Assembly: GCF_009727055.1 (NCBI RefSeq)
Contig: NC_052350.1
Span: 37,094,874-37,158,873 of the forward strand
Direction: 5' to 3'
DNA length: 64,000 nt
Source: Benincasa hispida
Lineage: Eukaryota > Streptophyta > Magnoliopsida > Cucurbitales > Cucurbitaceae
Shown: one piece after another, positions 1-10,661 of the stretch
How positions within the stretch are numbered: position 1 is the stretch's first letter
Layout: each line of letters begins with the position of its first letter
The notes under the pieces: model-generated
The model's database searches: none
Told to the model about the DNA's origin: nothing
What the model saw: the letters and a program-made list of their open reading frames with translations, nothing else
Position numbers and translations under genes: made by a program

Positions 1-1118
1 AGACGAGATAAAGCCGAGAGGTGAATCTTAGATTCAACCTGCCATACACCCGATCGGAAGCTCTGTGCAAAGATCCCTGCTACCGATAGAGCAAGCCTGA
101 GAGGGAAGCTCTTCCTACCATCAAATCCATCCTATCCGGCAAGCAGATCTCCATCGAATTACTGCCAAGACATTGGTACTTGTTTGTATCTATTCTATGT
201 CTTTTTCATTGTGTATTTCATGTGTTCTTTATCTCTTCATTCACATACCATGTATCAAATGCTTAGTAGAAATATTAAATGTTTCGATAAATTCCATTTA
301 CCATTTTCTATCTATTTCCATTCACCGATCCAACTTCATGATGTCTCTTAACCCCCTGATGAGCAATATGAATCACTAAGAACTTTATCTGTATTAAAGA
401 TATAAAATATGTTTAGCTAAAGCATGCTAGACGACATCTTCACCTGTGAGAGCAGAAGTGAAGGTGTCATTCTGATCTATCGAGAGAAGGTCAGAAGAAT
501 GCGTTAACTAAAGCCAGTAGTACTTCCAGACATGGAATCAACCTTGCGTTCATTACATTAGTCTCTATTTCACCACGGACATGTGGGAGCGCGGCCGATC
601 ACTGAGAGGTGTACGCCAAGAGAAGAGCGGAACAGTATTTGTACCTTCAATCCAATTAAGAACTTGGGTTGTTTGTATTATTTGTCTCTGTTCATAAGAC
701 TTGTCGCCGCATCCCATGTATTTGCATAACTTTCACAACCAGTCTTAATCCCAGCATCTCGTACGAAGTCTATATCTTGTATCATCTAACTTAGGTTTAC
801 TGTATTTTTATGTTTTTATCGCATCTTTACTGCTTTCCTTTATTTTATTGCAATTTATATACTTATACAAACTCATTTTTTTAAAAGATTGAAAACCTTG
901 TCGCATATATCATGAACGTACCGCAATAACCTAAACCATTTCCCATCTTCGACCTCGGATCACACCGAGAAACTTACGATGTAATTACACTTGGTTCCAT
1001 TGTAAGGAAACTTGTGACAATGCATGGCATACTACATGAGCATCCATAATTAACGCATAATTAGAAGTAGTATCGCATCATTGTGAGCAATTTATGTCAT
1101 CAATCCAAACGCGTTACA
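1..1118 (+). repeat. Athila 5' LTR, 3' portion only
   Basis: It aligns end to end with 8495-9612. It ends in GTTACA, immediately before a TGGCGCC primer-site motif, which fixes the LTR boundary. About 470 bases of its 5' end lie before the window, judging from the length of the 3' LTR. Short ORFs inside it are not genes. Confidence 0.88.
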
Positions 1119-1124
1119 ATTTTA

Positions 1125-1142
1125 TGGCGCCATTGCCGGAAA
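1125..1142 (+). promoter_or_regulatory. Primer binding site, tRNA-Asp type
   Basis: TGGCGCCATTGCCGG begins seven bases after the LTR end. It matches the complement of the 3' end of plant tRNA-Asp (TGGCGCCGTTGCCGG) except for one base, and it is degraded after that. Athila elements characteristically prime from tRNA-Asp, which supports the classification. Confidence 0.7.
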
Positions 1143-1237
1143 ATGGTTAACGGTTTATTGTTTGAGTGTGTTTTGGTATTTTGCGGGACAGATCTCATTG
1201 TACTAGCTGTTCAACGTGCAGAGCAGTCTGACGATTT

Positions 1238-2760
1238 ATGAGTACTGGTGCTGAACCGAAATTCGTAGCTGACCTTGAGATCGAGCGAACTTTCCGCGCA
1301 AGGGTACATCAGAACAGCATTCGACGAAAGAAGACAGCTAGCATGGCGGACAATAACAATAACACGGTGCCAATGGTAAACCAAGGGGCTGTTCGACCGG
1401 CTCAGGATCCTATCTTCCTAGCGGCCGATCGCAACATCCCAATGCGTAATTATGAAACACCCAACCTGTATGATTTTTTTCTTAGAATCTCGAGGCCGAC
1501 TGTGGAGGAGAATGCACGCTTTGAGATCAAGCCGGTCATATTGCAGATGATTCAAAACGTCGGGTAGTTTGGGGGTCTGAAAGGTGAAGACCTACATGCC
1601 CACCTTATCAGTTTTGTCGAGATGTGCGGCAATTTCTCCCTACTTGGCGTCACCCCAGAAAATATAAGATTATATCTGTTAACTTACACCTTGAGGGACG
1701 AGGCTAAGAGGTGGGTTGAGCGATTCATGAAGAAGTTCTTCCCACCTGCTGTCAACACAAGAAAATGAAAGGATGAGTTGAGCTTTGAACAGAAGGAGAA
1801 TGAGACCCTGAGCACCGTCTAGGTGCGATTCAGAAGATTGGTGAAAAACTGCCCGCATATCGGGATTCCCGATTGCGTCTTGATGGAAACATTCTTCAAT
1901 GGCCTGAACAGAGCAACGCAGGCTGTTGCTGATGCCTCCGCGACAGGAGGTTTTATGTACAAGACATACACAGAGGCCAAAGTCATCCTCGACTACATCT
2001 CGCGGAATATGGATGACTAGATAGATGATGGATATGGAGGTCGAGGTGCCGATAGAAGGAAAACTGAAAAAACCATTGTCCTTGTAGAGACAATGACCAC
2101 GTTGGCCGCCCAGATGGCCACGGTGACCTCAATTCTCCAATCAATGGCAATTAATTAAGGAAAAATTGCTCCATAATCTGCTCAACCTGCTGCGCCGGCT
2201 CAAGTGGCTGCAATCAGTTGCGTCAGCTGTGGAGGGGCTCACGGAGCTGATGGATGCCCGTTGAATTTTCAGCAAGTGTGTGTTATCCAGAACAACCTTT
2301 TCAGCAACACCTACAATCCGAGCTGGAGGAACCATCCTAACTTCGTTTGGGGTGGCAATCCCAACCTAGGGGGGCCAATGAACCATCAAGGGGGCAGTAG
2401 AGGAAATCCTCCGTTTCACCGCAATCAGGGGCAATCAAGATCGCATAACCAGTAACCATCATCATCATCTAACACCTCGGGAGGCTCGCTAGAGACGCTG
2501 CTAAAGCAATATATGGATAAAAATGATGTCGTGATGCAAGCACAAGCGTCCTCTATAAGGAATCTGGAGATCCAAGTGGGCTAGCTGGCCTCTGAGCTAA
2601 GAAGTTGAACACCTGGACCACTGCCCAGCAATTCAGAAGCCCTGGGATCTACAGGGNCCAAGTGGGCTAGCTGGCCTCTGAGCTAAGAAGTTGAACACCT
2701 GGACCACTGCCCAGCAATTCAGAAGCCCTGGGATCTACAGGGAAGGAGCAATGTCCTTAA
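1238..2760 (+). pseudogene. gag: Athila gag (capsid/nucleocapsid), broken
   Basis: Gag would form the virus-like particle and bind element RNA. The frame opens with ATG at 1238 or more likely 1343 (MADNNN). It then shows the plant Retrotransposon_gag signature: a FGGLKGEDLHAHL block around 1570-1605, IRLYLLTYTLRDEAKRW around 1668-1715, FFPPA near 1738, and CPHIGIPD near 1852. A zinc-knuckle-like CVSCGGAHGADGCP follows at 2219-2260, then the Athila-typical SNTYNPSWRNHPNF near 2302-2345. In-frame stops at about 1565, 1766, 1820, 2018 and 2156 break it. The C-terminal LEIQVG block carries an 85-bp duplication around an N. It cannot encode an intact protein. Confidence 0.82.
2572..2742. repeat. 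Exact 85-bp duplication flanking a single N (probable assembly join)
   Basis: Bases 2572-2656 and 2658-2742 are identical over 85 bases, with one N at 2657 between them. In Athila gag this block occurs once. Identical ends on either side of one placeholder base are what is left when two overlapping contig ends are joined without merging. The duplication is therefore probably not biological. Confidence 0.85.
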
Positions 2761-3713
2761 AGACATTGAGTAGGCAAGCCTAACCGCCTGCGGAGATGTG
2801 GATTGCGATCACCAAAGACAACGTAATTTTCGGTCCATATCTCGATACTATGTTTAAAACTGCTTTATTGAATTCTTGTCTCTTTAAATTCTGAATTTTG
2901 TCTTAAATGATTCATTTAATTCAAATTTTGAATTCTATCTTAAATGCTTCATTTAATTCAAATTTTGACTTTATGAATTTATTTCTCCATTTACTTCTGT
3001 GCATTTAATTGGGTCCTGTCTGTAATTCTTTGACTTTTTGTAATTAGTGCGTGTGTTTTAAATTGTGAATGATTGAGTAATAAAGGAAAATGTATCGCCG
3101 CAAGTCTCAGCACTTGCGCTGATGAAAAATGTAAAATAAAAAGAATAAAACAATTAACAACAAGAAAGCAAGACGACAATGGACATATCCCAAACCAACT
3201 AGGAATGCCTTGCGTTCACCTAACTCAACTGTATTGAGTTGAGGGGTGTGTTGCGCTCGCATACGTCCTTTGCCCGTCCTTAGCCAAATGCACTATGTTG
3301 AGGTATCCTCCAGAAATACATTGGCTAAGGGGTGTGTTACGGGGATATATGCGCTGTTTTCCGTCCTCTGCAAAGATACAGTTGCGTTAGTGAACACAAT
3401 GTGTTATGCTTTATCATGCGTCCATTCAAATAAAATATCAAAGAAAAAGTCATTTGGCAATGTGGGAAGAAGTCCAATCGATTCGTATCCCCAAGAAATT
3501 ATGACTTGGCAGACGAAAGGACGCTTTATCTAAAAATCCATAAATGAGTGAGGTGGAACGACATGCCTGTTGAGCTGCTTGACGCCAGTCGCTGTGAAAA
3601 TTACATGGGCTCCACCACGGCCCAACCTATAAATGCAGCCTCTCATTTTGTTGGAAATCGTTCTTTCTCCCTATAAACTCGAATTCTCATCAAACCTTTC
3701 CAAGCTCGATTCC
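2761..3713 (+). other. Spacer where Athila pol should be
   Basis: The gag frame fades at about 2760. The next recognisable coding signal is the envelope-like ATG at 3714. In full-length Athila elements several kilobases of pol lie here. None of the motifs of protease, RT (YVDD-like), RNase H or integrase is visible in any frame. The stretch holds AT-rich direct wording near 2875-2970 (an ATTTAATTCAAATTTTGA phrase occurs twice) and two similar blocks around 3215-3260 and 3290-3340 built on GTTGAG...GGGGTGTGTT. It probably includes the usual noncoding leader of the envelope-like frame. Confidence 0.6.
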
Positions 3714-6700
3714 ATGGCTAACCAAACCCCAAACCAATCCACTTCACCTTCCACCCCTGACCAAGCAGCCATGCGAGAGGCAGCATTCCTGGCTACCAGT
3801 CATCGGCTTGCTGCCCAAGCCCCCACTGTATCCAAACTCACCGGAAGAACCCGGAGAAACCCTTTGGCCGTTAGGCCTCCTGTGTTCAAGAGAGAAGGAA
3901 GTACAGAGAGCATGCCTACACCTTCCGTCTCCACTAAAAGCGAAAGGAAGAGACAAGATGATACGGAGGTGTTTGGTAACATCCTCAGTACTTTGGAGCA
4001 AGAAGGTGGACTGCCCGAGGCAGGGGTTGTAAACCAACCACTACCTACGGAGGAGGAGGCGGTCGTAATGGCAAATGAAACAGTAAAGGATGGAGTAGTG
4101 GTGGTTAAAGAAGAAGAAAAGGAAAATGATGTTCTGGTCCCAAAGACTCAAGAGGCGACTTTCATCGCAGAAAATTATGAAGAGCCTCCAAGAAGAGAAG
4201 ACGAGGAAATTTAGATCAAGCAAAGAGAAAAAGAAGATATCGTAGTCGAGAAGGCCAGGGAAGCAGAGCTCGCATTAGTAACCCCTGACATTGCGATGAA
4301 GGAGGTTGCAGGGGGTACACTGCCAAAAGAGGCCGAAAAGAAAGATATGAAGAAGGTAGAAGAGGCCGAGAAGGAAGATTTAAAGAAGGCAGCAGAGGCT
4401 GAGAAGGAAGAGAAGAAAAAGAAAAAGAGCAAGGGAAAGAAGGCTGGAGAGACGAAATCTTCACGACATCGCAAGGCAGGAAAGAACAAAGAGCAAAAGG
4501 ATGATAACGAAGATGAAGAGGCCAAGAAGAAGAGGAAGAAGAAGGAGAAAAGATTGCGCCGACGTGAAAAGAGGCGCCTAAGAGAAGAAGAAGAAGTAAG
4601 ACAGACCGCTGCGAGGAATCTCCCTTCGTAAGGGAGGATAGGGGAGAAACAGCGTAACTGATGAAACCGCCGCAACCGATAGCAACATAATTGGTTGCAA
4701 CGGATGAAAGAGAAGAAACAGAGGGAACCCCCTAATGCGGCGTCGCAGGGAGAATGCGCCGTAAGGGTCCAACATCGACCCTCAAAGTTTTATTTTAGCT
4801 TTGGAAGAGGAGGAGAGAAAAAGAAAAGAAAAAAGAAAAGAAGCAAGAAAAGATGGAGAGGGGCAAGCCCATCATCACAGAGGGGAATAGAAAAAGAAGA
4901 TTGGAGTTTGAGAAGATACAAAGCAACAATGAGTTTGCCAGACTCGAAGAGATCCGGATGTGCGAGGAGGAACAGCTTCTATTCTGGCATCTGAGCAGTT
5001 TGATGAGAGTTTGAGAGAGAAGAGAGAGAAGAGAAAGAAGAAGAAGAATAATAAAAGAGGAGGAAGAAGGAAGAAGATGAGAGACTGTTTTTGGAGGAAA
5101 AGAGGAGGAAGCATGAAGTTAACAAGAAGTGCTTATGTAAGAGCAAGGGCAAGGAACTCGCTGAACACGAGAAAGAAGAACAGCGCATGGAGTGGAAAAA
5201 GAGACAAAGGCAAGCAGCCCGCCTTACGCAGGCAAAAGGCATGGACATAGCAGAAAGCATCGAGCCCGCATCGGCCAAGAAGCGGTCATCAAAAAGAAAA
5301 GAAAACGATGACATATTGATCGAGATGGGCTTCTACACTGCGCCGACCCCACTACCTGACCTCATCACAAGCGTCATTGTGGAGCATGGGTGGGACACTT
5401 CTGTCAGTGCCCATCCATCATCGTGCCTCAGGTAGTGCGGAACTTTTATCGCGGGCGTCTGCACGGAAATTGGGATGTGGTGACTTTTAAGGGAGAGACA
5501 GTACACTTCAGCGCAAAGGACATCAATGAGCTATATCAGATGAAGGATAACCCTGATGCACCAGGGAACAAGATTATTGATGATTCTATAGAAGAACTGA
5601 TGGAAGACGAGTTGAGGGTACTAGCGCAACCGGGCACACGATGGTCGGCCTCACTTAAAGGCATCCGCACCTTGGAGTCCAAGTCTTTGCTACCGGAGGG
5701 AAGGCTCTGGGTTTATCTGGTCAAGAAGCGGTTGATCTCAACAACGCACGACAGAACTGTATCAAGGGATCGGGTAATGGCCGTATACTATATTGCTTGT
5801 GGCATTCCTATCGACGTAGGGCAGTTGATTGTAGGGCAAATCAGAGCATTAGTGGGGCATATACGGGGGCAGTACTTCTTCCCGTGGATCGTCTCAAGTT
5901 TATGCCTACCTGTGGGTGTAGGCATTGATGAGGAGCCCATGCCAGAAGTCCATGGCCTCATCAACATCAAAATTTTGAGGATGCTCCTTAAGGATTCCCC
6001 GCATTGCCCCGAGCTGCCAGCAAAGAGACCTACGATCGATATGAATGCTCCGCATGAACCCAGACCAAAAAAAAGACAAAGAGAAGATAAGAGAAAAGAA
6101 AAGGTTCATGAGTCACCAGTGTAAGATCCAGAGCCTACAAACCTTCTTCCTTTAGTTATCCGATCTCCAAGCCCTCGGAGCCTGCCAGCGCAACCCTCTT
6201 CCGCTTTACACGAACCTTTTACAAACCTTCCTCTTGTCCGAAACTCTCCTGTTATTAACCCAGCGTCCCCACCTTCACCAACAACTTCATCACCACAACC
6301 CACCATCCCACCGCCATAAGTTGATGACCCACACGATTTGGGTGAAGGCACATCTGCCCAACCCCAAAACGATGCTAGCGAGACATCGCAGGTACAACCA
6401 TCCTCCACCTCCTTGGCTGCTGAGTTAGTTGAAATGAGAACCCTCTTCTCCCAATAGCAAGAGCTCGTATCCCAATAGCATCACTTCTTTAATCAACGAT
6501 TTGAGGTAGCAATGGAGCGCATTGATGAGATTCAACGCAATTTTGCGACTTCAAGGGGAGCACTCATCAATATCCAGCGCAGTGTGCATAGAATCTTCCT
6601 AAACCAAAGACAGATAGCGGAGCACAATCAATAGTATTTCAACTTTTTTATCACCTATCTGCATGGTTCGATGGTGCCTCCGCATCTGAGGTAGCACTTA

Positions 6701-6767
6701 CTATTTGATGACGCTTCTGTTGCGCCACCTCAACATCCCCCACCGGATCCCCCTGCTTCTCAGCCTT
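3714..6767 (+). pseudogene. Athila envelope-like / 'putative plant transposon protein' ORF, broken
   Basis: The frame starts at ATG 3714 (MANQTPNQS). It gives a long Lys/Glu-rich low-complexity part (about 4200-5330), interrupted by an in-frame TAG at 4212 and stops near 4629 and later. There is a frameshift around 5390-5430. The most conserved part follows at about 5410-5990: VVRNFYRGRL, TVHFSAKDINELY, RDRVMAVYYIACGIPIDVG and PWIVSSLC. These fit the plant 'transposon protein' domain found in the third ORF of Athila elements. A proline-rich tail and a predicted coiled coil (about 6420-6630, containing FEVAMERIDEIQRNF) follow, with several stops. The function of this ORF in Athila is unproven; the envelope label is historical. 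Opposite-strand and other-frame ORFs here are shadows of the biased composition. Confidence 0.72.
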
Positions 6768-8022
6768 AATGTTTACTCTTTCTTCCCATTTGAGTTTTTT
6801 TTATGCGGCCATTCATTATTTGTATTCAATTTTTTTATTATTTGTAAGTTAATCAAATTCTTTAACTCTTGTACAGGCAATAGAAAATTTTTTGTAATGT
6901 GTTCATTTGTAATATATTTGTATACTTTGTTAATAATCAATACAATAAGAGAATATATTCACTCTACTTTTTGCCTGTGCCTCATTCTTTATCTTCCTTT
7001 GTTAATTTTTGTGACATTCTTAATCTCTTATTTTTACGATCTTCATTGCGTTGCTATGATGTATTATATGTTTATACTTAGAAACATTTCCCAAACTTAG
7101 TAAATTCTGACAATCACTTAGTTAACTCTTAGTTTAGCAATACTTTACCTTTTATCTTTCAAAGTTCTGCTCAAACCTTCTTTTTGAAATTTTCTTTTAA
7201 GTGTTTGTCTAGTCTACCCAAACAACGCAATGGGGACCTTGCTCATCTTTAAATTTGGGGGTGAGGAAGGTCTGAGCAGATAATATTAAGAATATGCAGT
7301 ATTTAAGAAAATGTGTCCATTTACCATTTAAAATAAATAAATAAATATTATATATATACTATATATACTATATATATATATATGTTATGCAAAAACTCCA
7401 ATGTCAGCGCAAAGGAAAATTTCAAAAACTGTTTCAAACCTGATAAGAGTTTAGTTGTGAAAGGAGCCTGCTCGTAGTTGGATGTTGTATGACACCCGTT
7501 AAGAGCAAGCCCAAAACGAAGGTTGGTTTCCAAGAACAACGTAGTATAAACAAAAAGAGAAAAATAAAAAGAGTGCAAGGGACAACTCCTTTAATTATCA
7601 TGAGTTAAAGTTGAAACTAGCACACAACCGTAGTTGGAATTTCACATGATACCCGTGGGGACAAGCCAAAATGAAGAGTGTAACCATGATCAACTGTCTC
7701 TAAGTGAATAAATGACGCAAATTTTGCTCACTGCATATAGATAATCAAGTTGTTTTTGATAAAGAAGAGATAAACATTCTTATTTTGAAAACTAAAAAAG
7801 TGTCTTTGAGCAGAATTTTGTGTACATAGAAGAATAAAGTAGGGCTTGCTAAGAATTAGCAAGGATAGGAAGGAAAGTGCGATGTCAAGTAATGTGCCTA
7901 AGTGTAACATTTTGAAGCAACAATCATCACAGAAATATAGGATAGGAATGGGAGCATGATTGCCTTAGTAGAAGATATGTTTGAGGACAAGCATATATCT
8001 AAATTTGGGGGTGGGTATAGCT
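6768..8022 (+). other. Athila 3' noncoding region with two polypurine-like motifs
   Basis: No coding signal is seen. The motif AAATTTGGGGGTG occurs twice, near 7251-7263 and at 8001-8013; only the second directly precedes the LTR. A TA-rich microsatellite lies at about 7343-7384. Two related blocks, near 7465-7520 and 7630-7680, share GTAGTTGG, ATGAYACCCGT and CAAGCC...AAAAYGAAG wording, so part of this region is an old imperfect duplication. Confidence 0.6.
8001..8022 (+). promoter_or_regulatory. Polypurine tract before the 3' LTR
   Basis: AAATTTGGGGGTGGGTATAG lies directly upstream of the TGTAGAAA that begins the 3' LTR. This G-rich tract is where plus-strand DNA synthesis would have been primed. 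Confidence 0.65.
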
Positions 8023-9612
8023 TGTAGAAATACAAGTTATTTATGCACCTTATCTAGATATTGCGGCCAAAAGTTACTTATTATGCACCAATTGTATGAA
8101 AAATTAGCCTAGTATTGCAATAATTATAAATGTTTGCGATTACACCCATTAGTTGTGCTACAACCGCATGCGGTAATAAAAAAAAACACCGCATGCGAAC
8201 CTCTATGATCGAAAGATGCAGCTGAGTAACACAAGAGCGGAGGATTGAACACATGTACAACTAACGGTTGTGCAGAATTGACAGTCTGATTGCATAACAA
8301 AAGGAATAATATCCCTCCATCTTCGAAATTACCATAACCATGAGTGTGGATCACAAGGCCGGTGTCAAAGATCTGCACCTATAAATACCCCATTGATTTC
8401 AGAGAAAAGATATGCTACTTGATACGGGGATAAGTGCTGCTAGATTGTAGAGAAAAGGCTGAGCTGAGTGCTTAAAAGAATAAATCTGGGAAGAAGATGA
8501 GATAAGGCCGAGAGGTGAATCTCAGATCCAACCTGCCATACACTCGATCGGAAGCTCTGTGCAAAGATCCTTACTACCGGTAAAGCAAGCTTGAGAGGGA
8601 AGCTATTCCTACCATCAAATCCATCCTATCCGGCAAGCAGATCTCCATCGAATCAGTGCCAAGACATTGGCACTTGTTTGTATCTATTCTATATCTTTTT
8701 CATTGTGTATTTCATGTGTTCTTTATCTCTTCATTCACACACCATGTATCAAACGCTTAGTAGAAATATTAAATGTTTCGATAAATTCCATTTACCATTT
8801 TCTATCTATTTGCATTCACCCATCCAACTTTATGATGTCTCTTAACCCCCTGATGAGCAATATTAATCACTAAGAACTTAATATGTATTAAAGATATAAA
8901 ATACGTTTAGCTAAAGCATGCTAGACGACATCTTCACCTGTGAGAGCAGAAGTGAAGGTGTCATTCTGATCTATCGAGAGAAGGTCAGAAGAATGCGTTA
9001 ACTAAAGCCAGTAGTACTTCCAGACATGGAAGCAACCTTGCGTTCATTACGTTAGTCTCTATTTCACCATGGACATGTGGGAGCGCGGCCGATCACTGAG
9101 AGGTGTACGCCAAGAGAAGAGCGGAACAGTATTTGTACCTTCAATCCAATTAAGAACTTGGGTTGTTTGTATTATTTGTCTCTGTTCATAAGACTTGTCG
9201 CCGCATCCCATGTATTTGCATAACTTTCACAACCAGTCTTAATCCTAGCATCTCGTACGAAGTCTATATCTTGTATCATCTAACTTAGGTTTACTGTATT
9301 TTTATGTTTTTATCGCATCTTTACTGCTTTTCTTTATTTTATTGCAATTTATATACTTATAAAAACTCATTTTTTAAAAAGATTGAAAACCTTGTTGCAT
9401 ATATCATGAACGTACCGCAATAACCTAAACTATTCCCCGTGTTCGACCTCGGATCACACCGAGAAACTAGCGGTGTAATTACACTTAGTTCCATCGTAAG
9501 GAAACTTGTGACAACGCATGGCATACTACATGAGCATCCATAATTAATGCATAAATAGAAGTAGAATCACATCATTGTGAGCAATTTATGTCATCAATCC
9601 AAACGCGTTACA
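8023..9612 (+). repeat. Athila 3' LTR, complete
   Basis: The LTR is 1590 bases. It begins TGTAGAAA and ends GTTACA, giving the short terminal inverted repeat TGTA...TACA. Its last 1118 bases match window bases 1-1118. A length near 1.5 kb is typical of Athila. It is immediately followed at 9613 by copia RT sequence, which sets the right boundary. Confidence 0.88.
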
Positions 9613-10056
9613 CTCTCCCAAATCTTTCATTTGGAATTGGGTTACTAGCCAGTTCTTAACTATAGTCAGTAAGTCTACGTCATTCCCAATTAGTAGGATA
9701 TCATCTATATATAACATTAGGAAAACTACTGAACCGTTGATGATCTTCTTGTAGACACGCGACTCATCAACGTTCTGATCAAAGCCATAAGATTTGATCG
9801 CAGTATCAAACTTTATATTCCAAGATAGAGATGCCTGTTTCAGTCCATAAATGGACCGATTCAGCTTGCAAACCTTTTGGTCTTGACCTTGGATTATGAA
9901 TCCCTCAGCCTGCACCATATAAATGGTCTCCTTAAGATTGCCATTCAGAAAAGCAGTCTTGACATCCATTTGTCATCTCATGTTCATAATACGAGGCACT
10001 GGATAGGAGGATGCAGGTAGACTTCAGCATGGCAACGGGCGAAAAAGTCTCCTCAT
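9613..10056 (-). pseudogene. Ty1/copia reverse transcriptase fragment
   Basis: Read on the minus strand this gives MDVKTAFLNGNL, SIYGLKQASLSWN and the catalytic-type YIDD (LMLYIDDILLIGN), all hallmarks of copia RT. It parallels the RT at 11442-12056 of the next copia at the DNA level. The Athila LTR cuts it on the left. On the right it joins directly to an LTR, so only about 440 bases remain. It is non-functional. Confidence 0.8.
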
Positions 10057-10543
10057 TCACAACTCACTAAGGATTCAAGTCATGTTACTTATGGTCATCC
10101 TAGTGAAATGTAGGTCTCTATTATGAATGACGTTATATAATGAGACTAAACATTTTGTGGTCTGGTCTTATACAAACTCATTTATATAGAATATCCCCGC
10201 TCACACGCCCCGCATGAATGACCAGGATCAGATCATTTATAGCACTTTACAACAATTGTAACACCTACAAAATGGGCCATACTCGCAGTGTCACCAGGAT
10301 AAGGTATCCAGTCTTATCCATCTACTACAAATCATTTAGGTTATCACTTAAACGTGATCCACCTATATATCTCTATACACATGTTTAAGCTACAGAATAA
10401 CCCTGGATGTTAGTTTATTCATTTGTGGTTATTGCAACTAATTTTGAAATAAAACATCAAATATTTTATTACATAAATAAATAGTTTGTAATTACAATTA
10501 CAAACTATAGGACCCTACGAGATTTAAGGAATCAACCCCAACA
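10057..10543 (-). repeat. Copia 3' LTR (family A), truncated
   Basis: On the minus strand it begins TGTTGGGGTTGATTCC at 10543 and matches the start of the solo LTRs at 24322 and 57692 for about 480 bases. It then stops abruptly around 10056-10070, inside CTTGAATCC...GTGAGTTG, where RT sequence takes over. A full LTR of this family is about 2.1 kb, so three quarters are missing. Confidence 0.75.
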
Positions 10544-10556
10544 ATCTCCAACTTGA
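10544..10556 (-). promoter_or_regulatory. Copia polypurine tract
   Basis: The minus strand reads CAAGTTGGAGAT directly before TGTTGGGG. This is the usual copia tract-LTR junction, and it sets the boundary and orientation of the copia to its right. Confidence 0.65.
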
Positions 10557-10661
10557 CCTAAAGCTAGTGGGGTGTACAATGTAAAAGTCAAACTATAATA
10601 CAAAGTACACAAAACAATAAACGAGGGCAAAAACCGCCTAGTACAAAATCTCCCACTTGCC

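Larger units (their letters stand above)
1..9612 (+). mobile_element. Athila-type Ty3/gypsy retrotransposon, pol-less, entered inside its 5' LTR
   Basis: Bases 1-1118 match 8495-9612 along their whole length with no net length change, so they are the 3' part of a 5' LTR and the matching part of a complete 3' LTR. Between them, in order, lie a tRNA-Asp-like primer site, a decayed gag, a spacer, a decayed envelope-like frame, a long 3' noncoding part and a polypurine tract. That is Athila order, but protease, RT, RNase H and integrase are absent. The LTR pair shows roughly two dozen mismatches in the first 430 aligned bases and fewer later, so the insertion is not recent. The right flank is copia RT sequence, so the element landed inside an older copia. 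The left target-site copy lies outside the window. Confidence 0.85.

Noticed and set aside
4211..5314. Overlapping Ser/Phe/Leu-rich ORFs on the minus strand and Lys/Glu-rich ORFs in other plus frames
   Set aside because: They are mirror images of the purine-rich low-complexity part of the Athila envelope-like ORF and have no independent signal.
7251..7263. Start of the Athila 3' LTR placed after the first AAATTTGGGGGTG
   Set aside because: The 5' LTR fragment gives no sequence that early to compare, but a TGTA start matching the TACA end and a typical 1.5-kb length are found only after the second motif.
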